The translations under genes were made by a program, and so were the position numbers. From Brienomyrus brachyistius (lineage: Eukaryota; Chordata; Actinopteri; Osteoglossiformes; Mormyridae), in assembly GCF_023856365.1 (NCBI RefSeq), contig NC_064533.1, forward strand, positions 33,342,118-33,406,117: 64,000 bases of DNA, in the 5' to 3' direction. Positions 21,692 to 35,299 of this stretch are shown piece after piece. Position 1 is the stretch's first letter; each line of letters begins with the position of its first letter. Under the pieces are notes generated by a model that was given only the letters and a program-made list of their open reading frames with translations, was not told where the DNA came from and ran no database searches.

Positions 21692-24600
21692 GTAGCGGGC
21701 TTCTCATTCCTGATCGTTTTATAACTAACTTAATACTCATAAAAGATTAGTTTTCTAAGTGACATCTCTTCAATGTACATAGTTCCCTTTCAGTTTATTT
21801 AAGATGAATCGTCAAACATTCCGACCTTGATACTAAACAACTTGTTAGCTAGCCGCTCAATTCAAATACTAGACATACTCGTCTTTGCAAGATGGCTTTT
21901 ACCAGACTAATAAAGCAGTTTTCGCGACAGGACCGTTATATACAAGCGTGCTTTCAAAATGAACTACATATTTCTGTTTAAAACAACGCTTTTAAGACGC
22001 AATGCCCTTGAAAGCAAATAGCCGTAAAATTGTATCCTGCGAATTAAACAAATACAAGCAAAGTAAACATTAAAAACTGATTTATTTGGCACACCTTTCT
22101 GTTTCGGAGCTGCCGGTTAATTCGTATGTTTCTTACCTAGCTGAAGACGTTAGCTTAAATACTTCGTAATCGTATATAATTATAAAATAGTATACGGATT
22201 AATCTGACGTAATGTTATGAATTCAATATTACTAGGTGTTGGTTCGGAGAGCTTACAAACAGGCACCTCTGTTTTTATATTAAACAACTTAAGGTTGCCC
22301 CATAGAGATATAATATGATGTTTGCCAAATGTAGTATGTATTATTGTAAATACGGTAATACTTTTTAACAAATACAATGACCTGTAAATGCAACCATCCA
22401 TTGTAAATTAGTGTAACGATTAAAGTATTTTGTGGTTTTTAAGGAAAACACTCTGTTATGATCTGGGAAACTTTTACTGTTAGTAGCATGTATTTACAGC
22501 TTTTGCATCATGTTAAATTTCCTTTTTCCTCGGAGAATTGACCCCAAAGCCTGGGTTTAAATGAGGTAACAGGATATATAAAGCATATGGGTAAATGCTT
22601 ATTTTGCTGTTATCTGGAATATGCCAAGAAGTGAAATATAATCTGTAATGGATTGCATGTTAATTTACTTAGTGAACAAGTCCAGTAATTTAAGTCTGAT
22701 GGCATTAAGAGAGTCCCTGTTGAACTGTAAGGGAGAGTTCTGTGAGTATGAGTAATGCATAATGTCTAAATAGCCATTTCAACCGCATCCTATCGGGGGT
22801 CTTTTTTAAGGTACTTTTGGCAGTGCATGCCATACAGGGGGTACCTTGCCATACCAGAGGGTATCCATGGATGGGCTTCAGGTTGCCGTGACTCAGATTA
22901 CAGGAGCGTGTCCCGGCCTGTGGCAGCTGTCTGTGGTGGACCTCGCATGGCCAGAGTGGTGGTCTCTTGCTCTAGAGGCAGACTGATACCCTGCCCCTCC
23001 CAAGAGAGTCAGATGTCTGAATGGTTGCGTTCCAGACGCCGGCGTCGTGCCCGAGTGGAATCGATGTGTGACGGACACCCTTGTGGGCTCCCCCTTGTGG
23101 CTGATGCTGCACTCCTGAATGCCACGGGTGCTGAGTGGAGGCTAATGAGCAGCGTTTTGCCTTCCAATTTAAAAGCTCTCCATCGTGCCGAAGTCCCATC
23201 AGAGCACGCATTTTCATAGTCATCTTTGTCCTGGTGCGTGACAGTTGCTGCGTGTATCAATTTACAAAGGGTCCTGGGGTTAATTTTAATACTTCCTCCC
23301 CTGCCAAATGTACAGTAAAGAGTTAGCTGGCTCTGTTTTGCATTAATCAGGCTCATTCCTGTGGTTTTCATTACAGAACGGTTTGGGGTCACATCCTGCG
23401 GTTCTGGATTGTGAGAAATGTTCTCTGTGGCAAATGCAAATGAAGGATGTATCTCGGTACCTTTTGCTATTATTTGAATTATGCTTTGACCTGATGAAGA
23501 CCTTGCATGATGCGATCTTTACTGTTGACCACAAGGGGGGAGGGCAGGTGGAGGGGTGAGTGTTAGTGTATATGAAGTGCTTAGTGACCTTGTGGAGGGC
23601 TGCTGATTGGTCACATGGGTTACCTGACCTGCTGGATGCTCTCGGCCTATTTCCCACCATGGAGCACCACCCTCCTGGCAATATCTGTGATGCTGCAAGG
23701 TGTGCATGTCTACGTGTGCCTGTCAGTGGAAAGTGAGCGGGCTTGGGGCGGGAGGGGTTCTGTGGCCCCCCTCGATGTAGAATATTGCTGTGCTGCAGTA
23801 TTTAGCCTAAGTCCTTTAGAGTCAATATCAATGAACGAACAGAGAATCTATGCTATGCAGCAGGAAGTGGTTCTTCATGCCATTTGTTGCCATTTTTGCA
23901 TGAAACGTAAAGACCAGCAATTGTCAGCATCTGCCTGTGATTTCCACTGCATCAGTATCACTGAATTTTGAAGTTTTAATTGAAATTGATTATAGAGCCC
24001 CTCAGTATAATGTGCACAGTGCTGGTTGCCCCCCACTTCCCCCCACAACAGCCAGCCTGGTCACTCATCTGTGGCGATCCCAGCCCACTGCTGGGGATGA
24101 CAGACTTTGACTCCAGCTACCGAGGGAGGTCTGCTGGGGGCATTTTTTGCTTTCGTGGAGATGGACATGTCCTGGCTTTTCTGCCAGCTCAGGGACCGTC
24201 ACATTCATGGGGGGGCTGGCTGAATGGTAGGCATTCTTCTCCTCTAGTTTTGGGTGGCGGGGCTTTTGGGGGATCTGTCATTTTTGTGTGTGTGTTCAGT
24301 TGTTATGACTCTATTATTTTCCTCCTAATTGAATCTGATGACAAATGCATGGCTACGTTACACTCTTTATGTGGCTTCATATGTATTTACAGATATATAT
24401 CACAAATAAAAATAGCAGAACGCAGCATGGGAAGTAGGGAGATGATTTTATAGCAGTCCTTATACTGAAATAGAAGGTTTTTGATGTCAGCAAGCAGGAA
24501 CGACGGCCCAGGTTTTGTCTCGCCTTTCTGGCATGGACTCCTTGCCAGTCTGCTGCCTGGTGGCGCCAGTCCATCCCGCTGCACGGACGGCCGCGGAAAA

Positions 24601-24979
24601 CAGAGTAAGCGGTGATACGGGGGCTACCCAGGAAGTGAAAGGGGCTCATTTTGGGGACACCAGTAGACCGCCCCCCCAAATCACATCGCCTTACTGTGTT
24701 ACCATGGTGCTTTTTGTGTTACCATAATTGTCTTATACCCCCCAACTCCAGCCCCATTCTCCCCCATAAAGCCCTTTTCAAAAAATGTTTGATGCCACAG
24801 TAGATAAGGGTGAAGATGAAGAAACTTGATATTGGTTGATGACCAGTGAGCTGCTGTTTGTCATCAGCGTGTTTTGTGTCACCTGACCTTAAAGAGGCAG
24901 CTGGTTGGGTTTCTGTACATTTATCAGCCTTTTGGTCTCCTTCTTCCAACAGCTTATGGTGCCAGCTCACTTTGACTGC
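21692..24979. other. metap1d intron 1, left part
   Basis: No nested gene supported. Long open frames on both strands around 22830-24450 overlap each other and lack family resemblance. 23120-23370 is repeat-free with spaced AT motifs (CCTTCCAATTTAAAAGC and TTTTGCATTAATCAG) and could be a conserved noncoding element. Confidence 0.45.
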
Positions 24980-26625
24980 TGAATCAGAATCAGATTTATT
25001 GGCCATGTATGTTAAGTCACACAAAGAGTTTGGTTCTGGCTGATGGTGTCTCTGATGTCTGAAGACTGACTATATTCAGACAATGAACATACAATTTGCA
25101 GACAATGCACAAGCCACATACAGATTAATACACCATAAGTGATGTACATAAAGTGCCAGCAGCAATAATGATCATTACGTGTGGGAATGTTTTTGTAGAT
25201 GTGAGGCAGGGTGTAAAGATGAGTAGCTGCTGCTCAGCAGATGATACTGGTCACCTGTTTATGAGTGTGATGGCATGAGGAAAGAAACCGCTCATGTGTT
25301 GAGTGGTTTTGCTGTACAGGGTTCTGTAGCTTCTGCTGGAGAGGAGGTGCTGGAGAAGGGTGTGTCCAGGGTGTGAGGTAATGATTTTCCCTGCCCGTTT
25401 CCTGGTTCTTGAAGTGTAGAAGTCCTGGAGGGTAGGCAGAGGAACGCCAGTGATTTTTTTCTCTGCTATCCTTGCTGTTCATTACAGTCTGTTCCTGTCC
25501 TGTTCAATGGCTGCTCTAAACCAGACCATGGTGGACGTGCACAGGACACATTTGATGACCGTGGTGTAGAACTGTTTGGTGTAGAGCGGTAGAACAGAGC
25601 TGTACCTCCTCAGTTGCTGCAGAAAGTACATCCTCTGTTAGGCCTTTTTGAGGGTGGAGCTGATATTGGTCTCCCACTTCAGGTCAGGAAATGATGGTTC
25701 CCAGAAACCTGAAGGTCTCCATGGTTGACCCAGGGCTGCTGGACATTGTGAGGGGAGGCAGTGCTGATGGGTATCTCCTGAAGCCCACTGTCATTTCCAC
25801 AATCTGGAGCGTGTTCAGCTCTAAATTGTTCTGACTGCACCAATGCACCAGCCTTTCAACCTCCTGCCGATATGTAGATTTATTGCCATCTTACATGATG
25901 TATGACCATAGTGTCGCCTGCAAACTTCAAGATTTTAACAGCAGAGTCTTTGATGTAGAGGGAGAAGAGCAGTGGGAGGAGAACACATCATTGAGAGCAC
26001 CAGTACTTCTGTCCTCGCCCACTGTTTCCTGCCTGTCAGGAGGCTGGTGATCCCCTGGCAGATGGCAGGGGATACAGTGAGCGAGCTGGGAAAGTTTGGT
26101 GGAGAGGATGTCTAGAATGATGGTTTTGAACGCCGAACTGAAGTCAACAGACTGGATCCTTGCATATGTCCCTGGCAAGTCTAGGTGTTGTAGGACGTAA
26201 TACAGTCCCATGTTTATTGCATCATACACTGGCCTGTGTGCTTGGTAGGCAAACTGCCAGGGTCCAGCAGGTGCCCTGTGATGATCTTCAGGTGGGGTAA
26301 CACCAGTAATTTCAAAGGATTTTGTGAGCACAGACATCAGAGTCATTCAGTCCTGCGTTTGAGGGTTTCTTGGGGACCAGGATGAAGGTGGAAGGTTTGA
26401 ATCAGGAAGGGACTTTGCAGAGCTCCAGATATCTTTTGAAGATCTGCGTGAAGATTGGAGCCAATTGGTCTGCACAGGCTTTGACAGGAGGGTGAGGCAC
26501 CTGTCTGGACCTGGTGCTGACCTGGTCTTCTGTCTCTGGGAGAGCCATCTCGCATATTGGGGGTGCAGCCTGGTATCGGGGGGTGGAATAATGCCTCCAT
26601 TTCTTCTGTGACCGTGCATGTCTAT
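24980..26625 (-). mobile_element. CR1/L2-type LINE pseudogene, reverse
   Basis: Read on the - strand, frames give A-G-P-W-Q-F-A-Y-Q-A-H-R-P, then Y-V-L-Q-H-L-D-L-P-G-T-Y-A-R and VDFSSAFKTIILDILSTKL, the fingers/palm of a fish L2-like reverse transcriptase. Stops and shifts are frequent. The 3' end is at about 24980, with a CTGATTCTGATTCAGCAG-type tail on the - strand. Confidence 0.85.
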
Positions 26626-29600
26626 TGCAGCGATTAGCTCACCACTGTGTTAGTCATAAAGTATGATACTGTACTGTACTGTGCTGTAAAACAAACAAAC
26701 AAACAAACAAGCAGTTCTAAAAACGACATGGACCAATTTTGGCAGGAATCCCCTTAATGTCAAAATCAGGCTGGGATGGGTGTTTCTTACACTTCTGTTG
26801 TCAGTCAGGCACCTAGTTAACTGGTCACTTGTTGTAACATTTGTGAGACTCCTCCAACCAGATCTTGGGCCTTCTCATGCTCCACCAGTGAGTTTGTGGT
26901 ACAAAAACAAGGCAGGGATATGAGACTATGATGCTGAAATACTAAGGAAACCAAACGATATTGTTGGAAGCTTCTGGGCAGAATTACAGTCTTGTATAAA
27001 TGAACCCTGATCCCATAGAATTGCCGAGTCTTGTAAAGATATTATGCATTATCGTAATTATCACAAACAACAATATGAAATGTATAGCAAATGGAAGTAC
27101 TCTTTGTCTAAAAAGTTCAGCGAGGCAGTTGGGGTAGTTAGGACAGCATGATGAAGTCTCGTGATTTGTTTGCCCAAACCCCCCCCCCCCCCCCCCCCCC
27201 CCACATATTATATTTGCCACCTGGCATTAATTGGTAGCGTCTCGCTCTATCTGCTGGTGCTTCAAACAAGCCTCTTCCTTTATTTCACAGTCACCTTAGT
27301 GCATGATTGTATCAAATGAACTGAAAAACAGGATTCTTTTAATGTTGGCTGTTGTTAAATAGGGATTAAACTTTAATTTAATGCTTAATACTTGTCTCTG
27401 GAAAACCTAAATATGCCAACAGGCACTCATTAAATCTGCAGGCTTTGAAAAGAACCTTATCTTGGCAAAAAGTGAAATATTTCCAGTTTGTTTACATTTT
27501 AATATCTTTTTTAATCCCTTGTTTACAGTGTTTGAAGTGACTTTAAGGAATGCAACCGAAATCTATGCTTCCCAACCGAATGCCTGTGGTCTGTAATGAC
27601 AGTGACGGGAACTCCTTGGGGTTTGTGGTTAAGGTTGACCCCGCATGAGGTGCTTGTCCCCATGTCACATGACAGACACAATTGGGAAGGAAAAAGTCAC
27701 ATTTGTTAGGCTTCAGACAGACACTGCCTGAATGTAGAGGAACTGTGTCGTTTCTCCTGAAACAGCAGTAGCAGGATCAGTTTGGTTAAACGCCGTCTGG
27801 GTTCCTGTGGCAGCCCCTGGCTAGGGAGGGTACAGTGTCAGGTTTAGAGAGCGTCTGGTGCACTGGCTGGAGCATTCTGTGGTCTTGTCAGGGAGACGAT
27901 CACTGCTCTCGGGTAGCTACCTGGCTTATACTGCTGAAGTGCTGTTGACTTATAAAGCCAAATCAGAATTGCAGAGCACCTGCAGTATTTATCTATGTGT
28001 ACAGTGCTTTTTTCCAGTCTGGTCCTCAGGGACCCACCGAGGGAGCAAATATGTGGACTGTCTGTAGGTTCCCGATGGCTGGGTCGGGATACACTGGTTT
28101 ACAGTTGTCTTCTCCAACATTAATTTCTTTAATGGTTTAATGAACATGACAACTGTTTAAAAAAAAAGTGAGTTTCGACATTTTTAGTTGCTGGTAAAAA
28201 ATGCTCAATAAAATCCAGTTTTTCAGGAATTGCTTTGCAGATGACATTTCCTGTAAATCCGTTTCTAAAACAAAAACCCGAATGTCATGCTGGAATTTGT
28301 GACCCCTTAAGTGACGTTCATGGTGAAATGGTTTTAACAGATAAAATAGTTATACTGAATTAACAGTTAGAGGGAAACGCACCAAAATTCAGCGCCCTGG
28401 GATGCGATGGGAACTGAGACAGAGCCAAACTGCAGTGGTTTTCTCCAACCTCATAAATGACCATGGGAAAGAGCGAGGGGTGTGATCGCATTTGACATGT
28501 CGTTTGCAGTGCTTTTGGACAGGAATTTTTCTTCCCTCCGTCTGACTCCTCTGAGTGGCATTTTTATGGCCCTTCTTCTTTATCCGAGCTTTGTAAGTAA
28601 ACAGGAATGCCACAAGTGCAGAGAGAGGACGTGCTGAAGTTTGCCAGATATCACACACTGGTCGGGGGCCCAGAATTCCCAGGGTGTCGAATATGAGTCA
28701 GGCCCAAACTGTCACACTAGTCTTGGATGGGCCCTCTATTCTATAACCCAAAATATTACCGTGGGGCGTGCTAAGAAATGTGTTTCCATGGGAATCGAGC
28801 CGGGAGCAGAATGCCTCGTCAGCCTTCTAGGACTGATCTGTTTGCTGAGTGAAGGAAGCTCATTTAGGAACATCTCACCGGTGTTCCCTGGAAGTAGGTT
28901 CATGAGATTTGGATTGGACAGAGAAACTCATCAACTGCTCAGCTCCAGCAAACTGTAAAATGTGGTTCTAGTGTTCAGTCAGTAAACATTATGCCGGTTT
29001 AAAGAAGAAGCGTCGTGTTCTGTTTCTAAGGTTTATGTGAACCTTGTAAAAATGCAGCTCGGATCAGCCTGAACACAACATTTTATTGTAGGCCTGAGGG
29101 TAAATGGTCTCCCTTGAAGGAACTCGCCACCGCCCCCCCTGAAGGACGCCCATCCATGGCTCCACCACTGGCCTGTGTGTCTGATGTATGGGGCTCACGC
29201 AGTGCCAGTTAGAAGGAAGAGGAACACAGTAGCACCCCCCTAAAAGACCAGCTGGGCGTCGTGAAGGTAAAGCACGTTACCACGTGACACCTGCAGAAAC
29301 GGGTGTTTGAGGTTATGCTGGGAATAAGTGGAGGATGGAAACAGCAGCGGTGAAGGGACAGTAGCAATAGTTTAAGCTCCCTGGTCCATGATTGCTGTGG
29401 TGCAAGTTTAACCATGAGCCCAGGAGGGGATGCATTCCCAAGAAAGCCGCATGGCAACAGAGAAGACAGCCGTAAATGACTGGACTCCTCGTGAAAAGCG
29501 ACGTTCTGTGATGCAATTCCTTATTGCTGTTCCATTTTGGAATTATTTACAACCCAAGGATAGAAAATACAGAGAATTCACAGAAGCTACAGATCAGCCA

Positions 29601-29690
29601 TTAAGCAGAGCTAAGGTGTAGTTATCTCTCAGGGAACGTGTATAAGAGTTGTGGAAGAATCAAGCATGGTGACATGTTTAGGTACAGACC
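26626..29690. other. metap1d intron 1, middle part
   Basis: Includes an (AAAC)n tract near 26690-26710 and a 24-base C-run at 27179-27202. 27290-27530 is AT-rich unique sequence (TTAAACTTTAATTTAATGCT, ACTCATTAAATCTGCAGG) of enhancer-like texture. No exon supported. Confidence 0.42.
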
Positions 29691-30690
29691 TAAGGTACTT
29701 TTCCACCGCACTGGGTACCGTACTTTTGGTACTTCGACGTGTTGGTTTTCCACTGGCGTAAAAACTGGTATCAAGCCTGACTGACATCACAAAGCGAGGA
29801 AAAATGGCTGTAGTATACTATAGGGCTGGGCATTGTGAGATATGAATACCAACATTGCATATAATTCTTACATTGCTAGTCAGCTGCATTAAGATCAGAA
29901 TTTTTCAGAACTTCAGTTCTATACAGACATTATAGCTCAGGGGGGTTTAAGTTTCGCTAAAACATTTTTACTCTGTCATAGGGGAAAAAAATGAATGATT
30001 GTTCCTTTTCAACATTATCTAATATATGTTTAAAAATCAAAGTAAAGTTTACCTCTGCTTCTTTTGTGTGAGTGGTGCATGCAAAATATATAATTTTCTT
30101 ATATTTTATGCCAAGGCATTTCACTCAGTGTTTAATGACCTGAATATGTCTGACATGCAAACATAATCATTTACATCCTCACTGTTTAAATCACTCCTAG
30201 ATGGGTTTTCCGAGATGTTTATACTGAACTCTTTTTTTGCTTTATACATACCCCAGTATTTATTACAACAAAATCCCATTGCAATATCTGAAAATTTCCA
30301 ATACCGTGCTGTCCTAGTATATTATACAAAATACTCAAACCATTCAGATTTTGTTGTGTGGTCTGCCGACCAGATCACAATTACAAAGCTTGACTTCTTC
30401 ATTTGTCTATGCATCCATTATTCATACTTATTACTTAGTTTATTGTTATTTACTGAGTTTATTACTTTTTTCAGGTCAGCAGTTGTGGTTGTGTTTAGAG
30501 CCGGGCTGTTTGACAAAGAAAGCGTTTGCAGGTCACACCACCACAGGTCACCAAAAAAGTGGTGGTTTGGCACTTTAGGTGGTGGAACTTTTGGTACTGG
30601 CACTTGATCAGAAGTCAATGGAAAAGGTAAAGTACGGAAAATACCCTACCAAACGTTTGGTACTTGGCGCAGAAGAAAAACACCCGTAGC
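29691..30690. mobile_element. DNA transposon relic with GGTACTTTTCC-type ends
   Basis: The left end (GGTACTTTTCCACCGCACTG, then GTACCGTACTTTTGGTA) and right end (AAACGTTTGGTACTTGGCGC, then AGAAGAAAAACACC) are imperfect inverted repeats. Inner sub-terminal sequence also matches in inverse (AACTTTTGGTACTGGCACTT). A second repeat may start near 29822 (TAGGGCTGGGCATTG). No transposase frame. Boundaries approximate. Confidence 0.55.
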
Positions 30691-31240
30691 CGTGGGGTGA
30701 TACCAAGCAGGGCAGGAAGTGAAAGGAGAACTCAGCTCCCCGCCCCCCCAACACAGGGCCTGTGGCTTTTTTGGCTGACTGACTGGCTCCAGTCCTATTT
30801 CTAGCTCTGAGACAGGGTTAGGTCATGCCCCGCCCTGACCTGGGCTCTGCGTGCTCAGTGTTGTTATTATTAGCATGTTGCCCCCCCCCATCCCCTGGCG
30901 GAAGAGCCCGGCAGGTTCTGGAGTGGCTCTGGAGCTGGTGAACAGCTGTGTGATGTGTGAGAAGCCCCCCCCCCCCCCAGCCTGCTCCTCATGCCGGGCA
31001 GAGCAGCACACAGCCCCGCATTCGTACTCATGCCCTGTCTTGGCTGGCAACCCCAGGGGCGGCCAGAACACCACTGCAGCTTGGGTCCTTTCCTAGACGA
31101 TAGATGGATTTTCCAGTCTTTAGCTTCCTGATACTGTTAGTTGTCTGTGTGGGAATAAACTTGCTGCACATCTGCATTGTTGTAAGCTGAGATTGTCAAA
31201 GGGGCCCCAGGTGAATGGTTTTCCCTGTTCTTTAGGCTTC
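30691..31240. other. metap1d intron 1, no feature recognised
   Basis: C/G-rich patch with C-runs at 30880-30888 and 30964-30978. Open frames on both strands are not supported. Confidence 0.45.
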
Positions 31241-31455
31241 ACTAACACTAATGCTTCGCAGTAACATTAATGCTAACACCGTTATAGTATCATCAAATGT
31301 AAAATTAACACTGTAACTAAGGTCATCTTAGTTACTGTCATTATCACAATCTGTAACATTCTAACACTAACAGTATTGTTTACACTAACACTATCACCAA
31401 TTTTAGAAGTCAATAAGCAGCCATTTCTAATATTAACAGGAACCCTAACATTGTT

Positions 31456-32260
31456 GCACTAGGCACCTTCACATTGAAGTTCAAGGAACCTGGTCCCTGT
31501 TCACAAGACGTTTGTAGCTCCTGGCCACTTTCGTGTTGTGCTTTCACACCACACAACAGAACCTTTATGCTAAAAAAGCATGGGAGATGCTAAAAGCTTG
31601 TAAATTAAACTTTAAACATAATTGGAAACTACAGTGCCACTCCAAAACAATGGAGAATGAACAAGGTGTCTTGTTAGTTATTTGTTGGTTAATGGGGGAA
31701 GTCTTTTATTTAAATTTTACTTATATGACCTGCGACATATTCTTATTAAATCTGGCCAGCAGATCAATCTTTTGGTTTCACAGAATAAAAAACAGTGTAA
31801 TGTATTCCGCTAATAAGTGCTGGCAAATTTCGTCACTGGCATCGGCTATATTAGATAAAATTATATTGGTTAGCGAACAGATTTTCTGGTGACAGAATAT
31901 GGAGACGCAAGTAAAAAATGTACTCATTGATGTATTCAATGTAACTGAGTTACAAAGACTGTTCCATCTGCTCAATTTTTACTCCAGTAATTGTTTCTTT
32001 TTCCCTGCATGTCCTTGTAACTTCCAAGTTAGCACCTATGCTTGTGATCAAGCAAGCTATCACTGTAAGTGCCTCCCCAGTAGTTTGTGTTCGAATGAAG
32101 AGTACTTAGTCTGGAGTTGGGACTACAAAAGTTTCATAACTGCCTCCAAGGACCTACAACAGGGCCAAATTCCTGCAGTGAATGCAACAAAAATCCCAGG
32201 TTCTGGACAAAAGTTTTCAGGAACCAGAAAGCTCCTGCAGTGTGCAAACGCCCACTATCA
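31456..32260. mobile_element. Possible DNA transposon insertion
   Basis: The segment interrupts the TAACAC-type tract. Its ends show loosely inverse sequence (AGGAACCTGGTCCCTG near 31485; TTCAGGAACCAGAAAGC near 32217). Interior frames do not match a family I know. Class and boundaries uncertain. Confidence 0.3.
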
Positions 32261-32439
32261 ACAATTCTAATATTAACATTAATGCTAACACTACAACACC
32301 ATCTTCAGTCATAAAAGCAACATTAATAACATAGCTGCCATTTCCACTACCTACAGCAATGCTCACACTGCAACACTGTTGCCAATTCACTGGCCCCTTC
32401 CCCCTTTTTAGGAACTACAAATCACAAAAGACTGCCTGA

Positions 32440-32890
32440 AAATCATCCATCCATCTATTTTCTGCCACTTATCCAGGATCGGGTCACGGGGGCAGCAGTC
32501 TAAGCAGGGATGCCCAGACCTCCCTCTCACCAGCCACCTCCTCCAGCTCCTCCGAATGGATACCAAGGAATTCCTAGGCCAGCCGAGAGGTATAATCTCT
32601 TCAGCTTATCCTGGTCTACCCCGGACTCTCCTCCTGGTTGGACATGCCCAAAACACTTCCCCAGGGAAGCATCCAGGAGGCATCTTACATAGATGCCCGA
32701 ACCACCTCAACTAGCTCCTTTCGATGCAGAGGAGAAGTGACTGTAGTTTGAGCCGCTCCTGAAAGTCCGAGCTCCTCACCCTATCTCTGAGGCTGAGCCC
32801 CACCACCCTATGGAGGAAACTCATTTCAGCCGATTGTATCCACAATCTCATTCTTTTGGTCACTATGCAGAGCTCATGACCATCAATGAA
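32440..32890 (+). mobile_element. Dispersed LINE-like repeat fragment
   Basis: Begins CATCCATCCATCTATTTTCT and continues GATCGGGTCACGGGGGCAGC, CCTCTCACCAGCCACCTCC, CATGCCCAAAACACTTCCC and TGGAGGAAACTCATTTCAGC. I recognise this as a high-copy fish repeat, probably a non-LTR element. Different from the tRNA-SINE family although both carry CCATCCATCC ends. Confidence 0.65.
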
Positions 32891-33125
32891 TAAGAAAAAT
32901 CCTTTTCTTTACGCATGTCAAGCAGTCACGCTCGGCATGCAAACATTTGACCTATCAGATCTAGCTGTCATGCGAAATGTCTTCCACTGTACAAATTCTT
33001 TCCTCGAGTGACGTGTTAATCTGAATTCGAACATGAATTTGAACGTGACATGTATATATAAATAAAATGTGTGATACATTATTAACGTTTTGTCACACTT
33101 CTACTTCACGCTGTTCAGAATTACC

Positions 33126-33479
33126 ATCCATCCATCCATTTTCCAAACCGCTTATCCTACTGGGTCGCGGGGGGTGCGGAGCCTATCCCGGAGGCAATGG
33201 GCATGAGGCAGGGAACAACCCAGGATGGGGGGCCAGCCCATCGCAGGGCACACTCACACACCATTCACTCACACACGCACTCCTACGGGCAATTTAGCAA
33301 GTCCAATTAGCCTCAGCATGTTTTTGGACTGTGGGGGGGAAACCGGAGTACCCAGAGGAAACCCCACGACGACATGGGGAGAACATGCAAACTCCACACA
33401 CATGTGACCCAGGCGGAGACTCAGACCCGGGTCCCAGAGGTGTGAGGGAACAGTGCTAACCACTGCACCACCATGCCGC
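33126..33479 (-). mobile_element. tRNA-derived SINE, full-length reverse copy
   Basis: The best-preserved copy. The tail is CATCCATCCATCCATTTTCC; on the - strand the head has an A-box-like TGGTGCAGTGG and a B-box-like GGGTCTGAGTCTCC. Flanked by the exact 13-base duplication GTTCAGAATTACC at 33113-33125 and 33480-33492. Length 354 bases. Confidence 0.94.
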
Positions 33480-34020
33480 GTTCAGAATTACCCTTCTTGT
33501 TTTTTTTTTTTTACATTTACGTCCATTACGTCAGTCAGATTGCAAGCAGAAATGCTTGATTTGTATATTATATGAGCATGCAGTTCATTTGCATTGACCG
33601 TTTATGGTTATTTGTAGGCGGCAGATAGGCAAGATCTCAGGCTGGTGCATGCACATTTGCAAGATGGTTCCGATTTATCGAGGGGAAATTGCGTATGTAT
33701 GTGCATACATTAGGTTTGATAAATCTCAATTTTTCTCTTTGTGCGTATGCATGTTGTAGCATATTTTCACTATGGAAATTTAAGCAGCGTTTGATAAAGA
33801 AGGGCCCAGATCCCTGAACTTAGATGGGAAAGCATCTTATAATGCTATCTAATCATTTGTATCAGCAAGATTAACACAAACATAATTGTATGTTCTAATG
33901 CTAACAGCAACACTAACATTTTTACTAGTTCTAACTATAAACTAAAACCAATACCAACTTTAACATTATCGCCAACACTATTACACTAAATTTAGCAGCA
34001 ACATTATTGCTAATGCACTG

Positions 34021-35290
34021 AATTATTGCAGCACTGGATTTAAGTGAATGTTTGTAAATGTTTTCCACTTTCATCCTTTTAGTAACTTGCATGTCAGTGT
34101 AAATAATAAATATCAGTTAAGTACCATTATTCTTGTGTAGCTCTGCAATCCATGCGAGATACAGAAATAGTACCGTATTACACGGAAGTAAACCAACACT
34201 ATAAAATTATGTCATTAATCTGTGGCTCAATGACATTAATGCTAAAATGCTCCTAGCTGTAAAAACACTGCCCTCTTTACACTAAGATGGTCGATACAGA
34301 GGGGGTGTCAGAAACCAGCATAAATTAAAATCCTCCTCAAATCTGATGCCCTATTTTGTAATCCTTGTCCAAAAAAATAACCTGCAGAAATCTGCAAGGG
34401 TCTGCATGTGCAGTGGCATTGCCTGCCCCCTTCCCCCCACCCAGCCCCGATCTACGTTCTTGGAGGTTCTCGTGGGGGTCAGTGAGGACCTTCTCAGCTA
34501 TGCAAATGGCTCTGGAAATTGCCTGTGCCCTTTGCCGGTCCATGTAATTGCAGGGATATTGCGGCGTTTCGCTTGGCAGCTGGAGTGGTTAACCCCTGAT
34601 TGCTGGAGGCCCTGGATGCACTGTTCAGCCAGCCAATACCTCCTTAGATCTGCTTTTTTTATTTAGGATTGTTCTCTTTTTAATGCAGGGCACTTCATAA
34701 AGCAATTAATATGAGTGAATGTATAAGAGGGGATATCGTTAAATTATGAGAGGTATCTCAAGGCAGGTGAAAAGCAAAGCTTGGATGGAAAGCCCAACTT
34801 GGGTTTTGAGAAGGTACACCTTTGGCCAGAGGAAATAAAACCTGGCTGGGTGGCGTTTTTTTTAACGAAATAGGTCATTTGAATAGTCAGCAGTTCTGTA
34901 CAACTCTTGGATCATTACGTTGTATAGATGTTTCCCAAATTGGAAGTGCCATAGTGCTGTCCTTGTCACGCACAGGCACACGCTGGTCCAGGAAACATTC
35001 CACTGCCTGAGAGCTGTGCAGTGGGATGAATCAATTCTGCATTGTAACCCATCAGAAGGAGAAAAATGCATAATTGTGCGCTTATTCTATATTCTGTAGG
35101 TTCTGTGAGATTTTTTGCATTATACTTGGTGCTTAGATTTATAGTTGGCTCTGTATAGAAATGACTCTCCTCACTAGTTAGATACATTTACCCAGGATAA
35201 CATGCACCGTTTGCTTTTTACAGGACTTCTCACAAAAAGTGGTTCATGTTGGGCATCGGATATATTTGACTGTAAACTAACATTCAGTAC
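34021..35290. other. metap1d intron 1, with candidate regulatory block
   Basis: 34480-34680 is unique sequence with a consensus octamer ATGCAAAT at 34500-34507 and TAATTG at 34545-34550. The rest shows nothing recognisable; open frames overlap on both strands and are not supported. Confidence 0.3.
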
Positions 35291-35299
35291 TTGGAGCCG

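Larger units (their letters stand above)
31245..34020. repeat. Degenerate TAACAC-type simple tract, split by insertions
   Basis: Three islands share a decayed CTAACACTAAC/ATTAACATTAATGC pattern: 31245-31455, 32260-32375 and 33890-34020. Between them lie foreign elements (about 31456-32260, and 32440-33480 including a SINE). One AACCCTAAC is visible near 31440. The islands look like one original tract broken up. Confidence 0.45.

Noticed and set aside
22827..24453. Forward frames of 118-157 codons in metap1d intron 1
   Set aside because: Overlapped by similar frames on the other strand, with no family resemblance or splice structure.
33400..33479. A functional tRNA gene at the SINE head
   Set aside because: A- and B-box-like motifs are present but no cloverleaf can be formed, and a 13-base target duplication shows it is a SINE.
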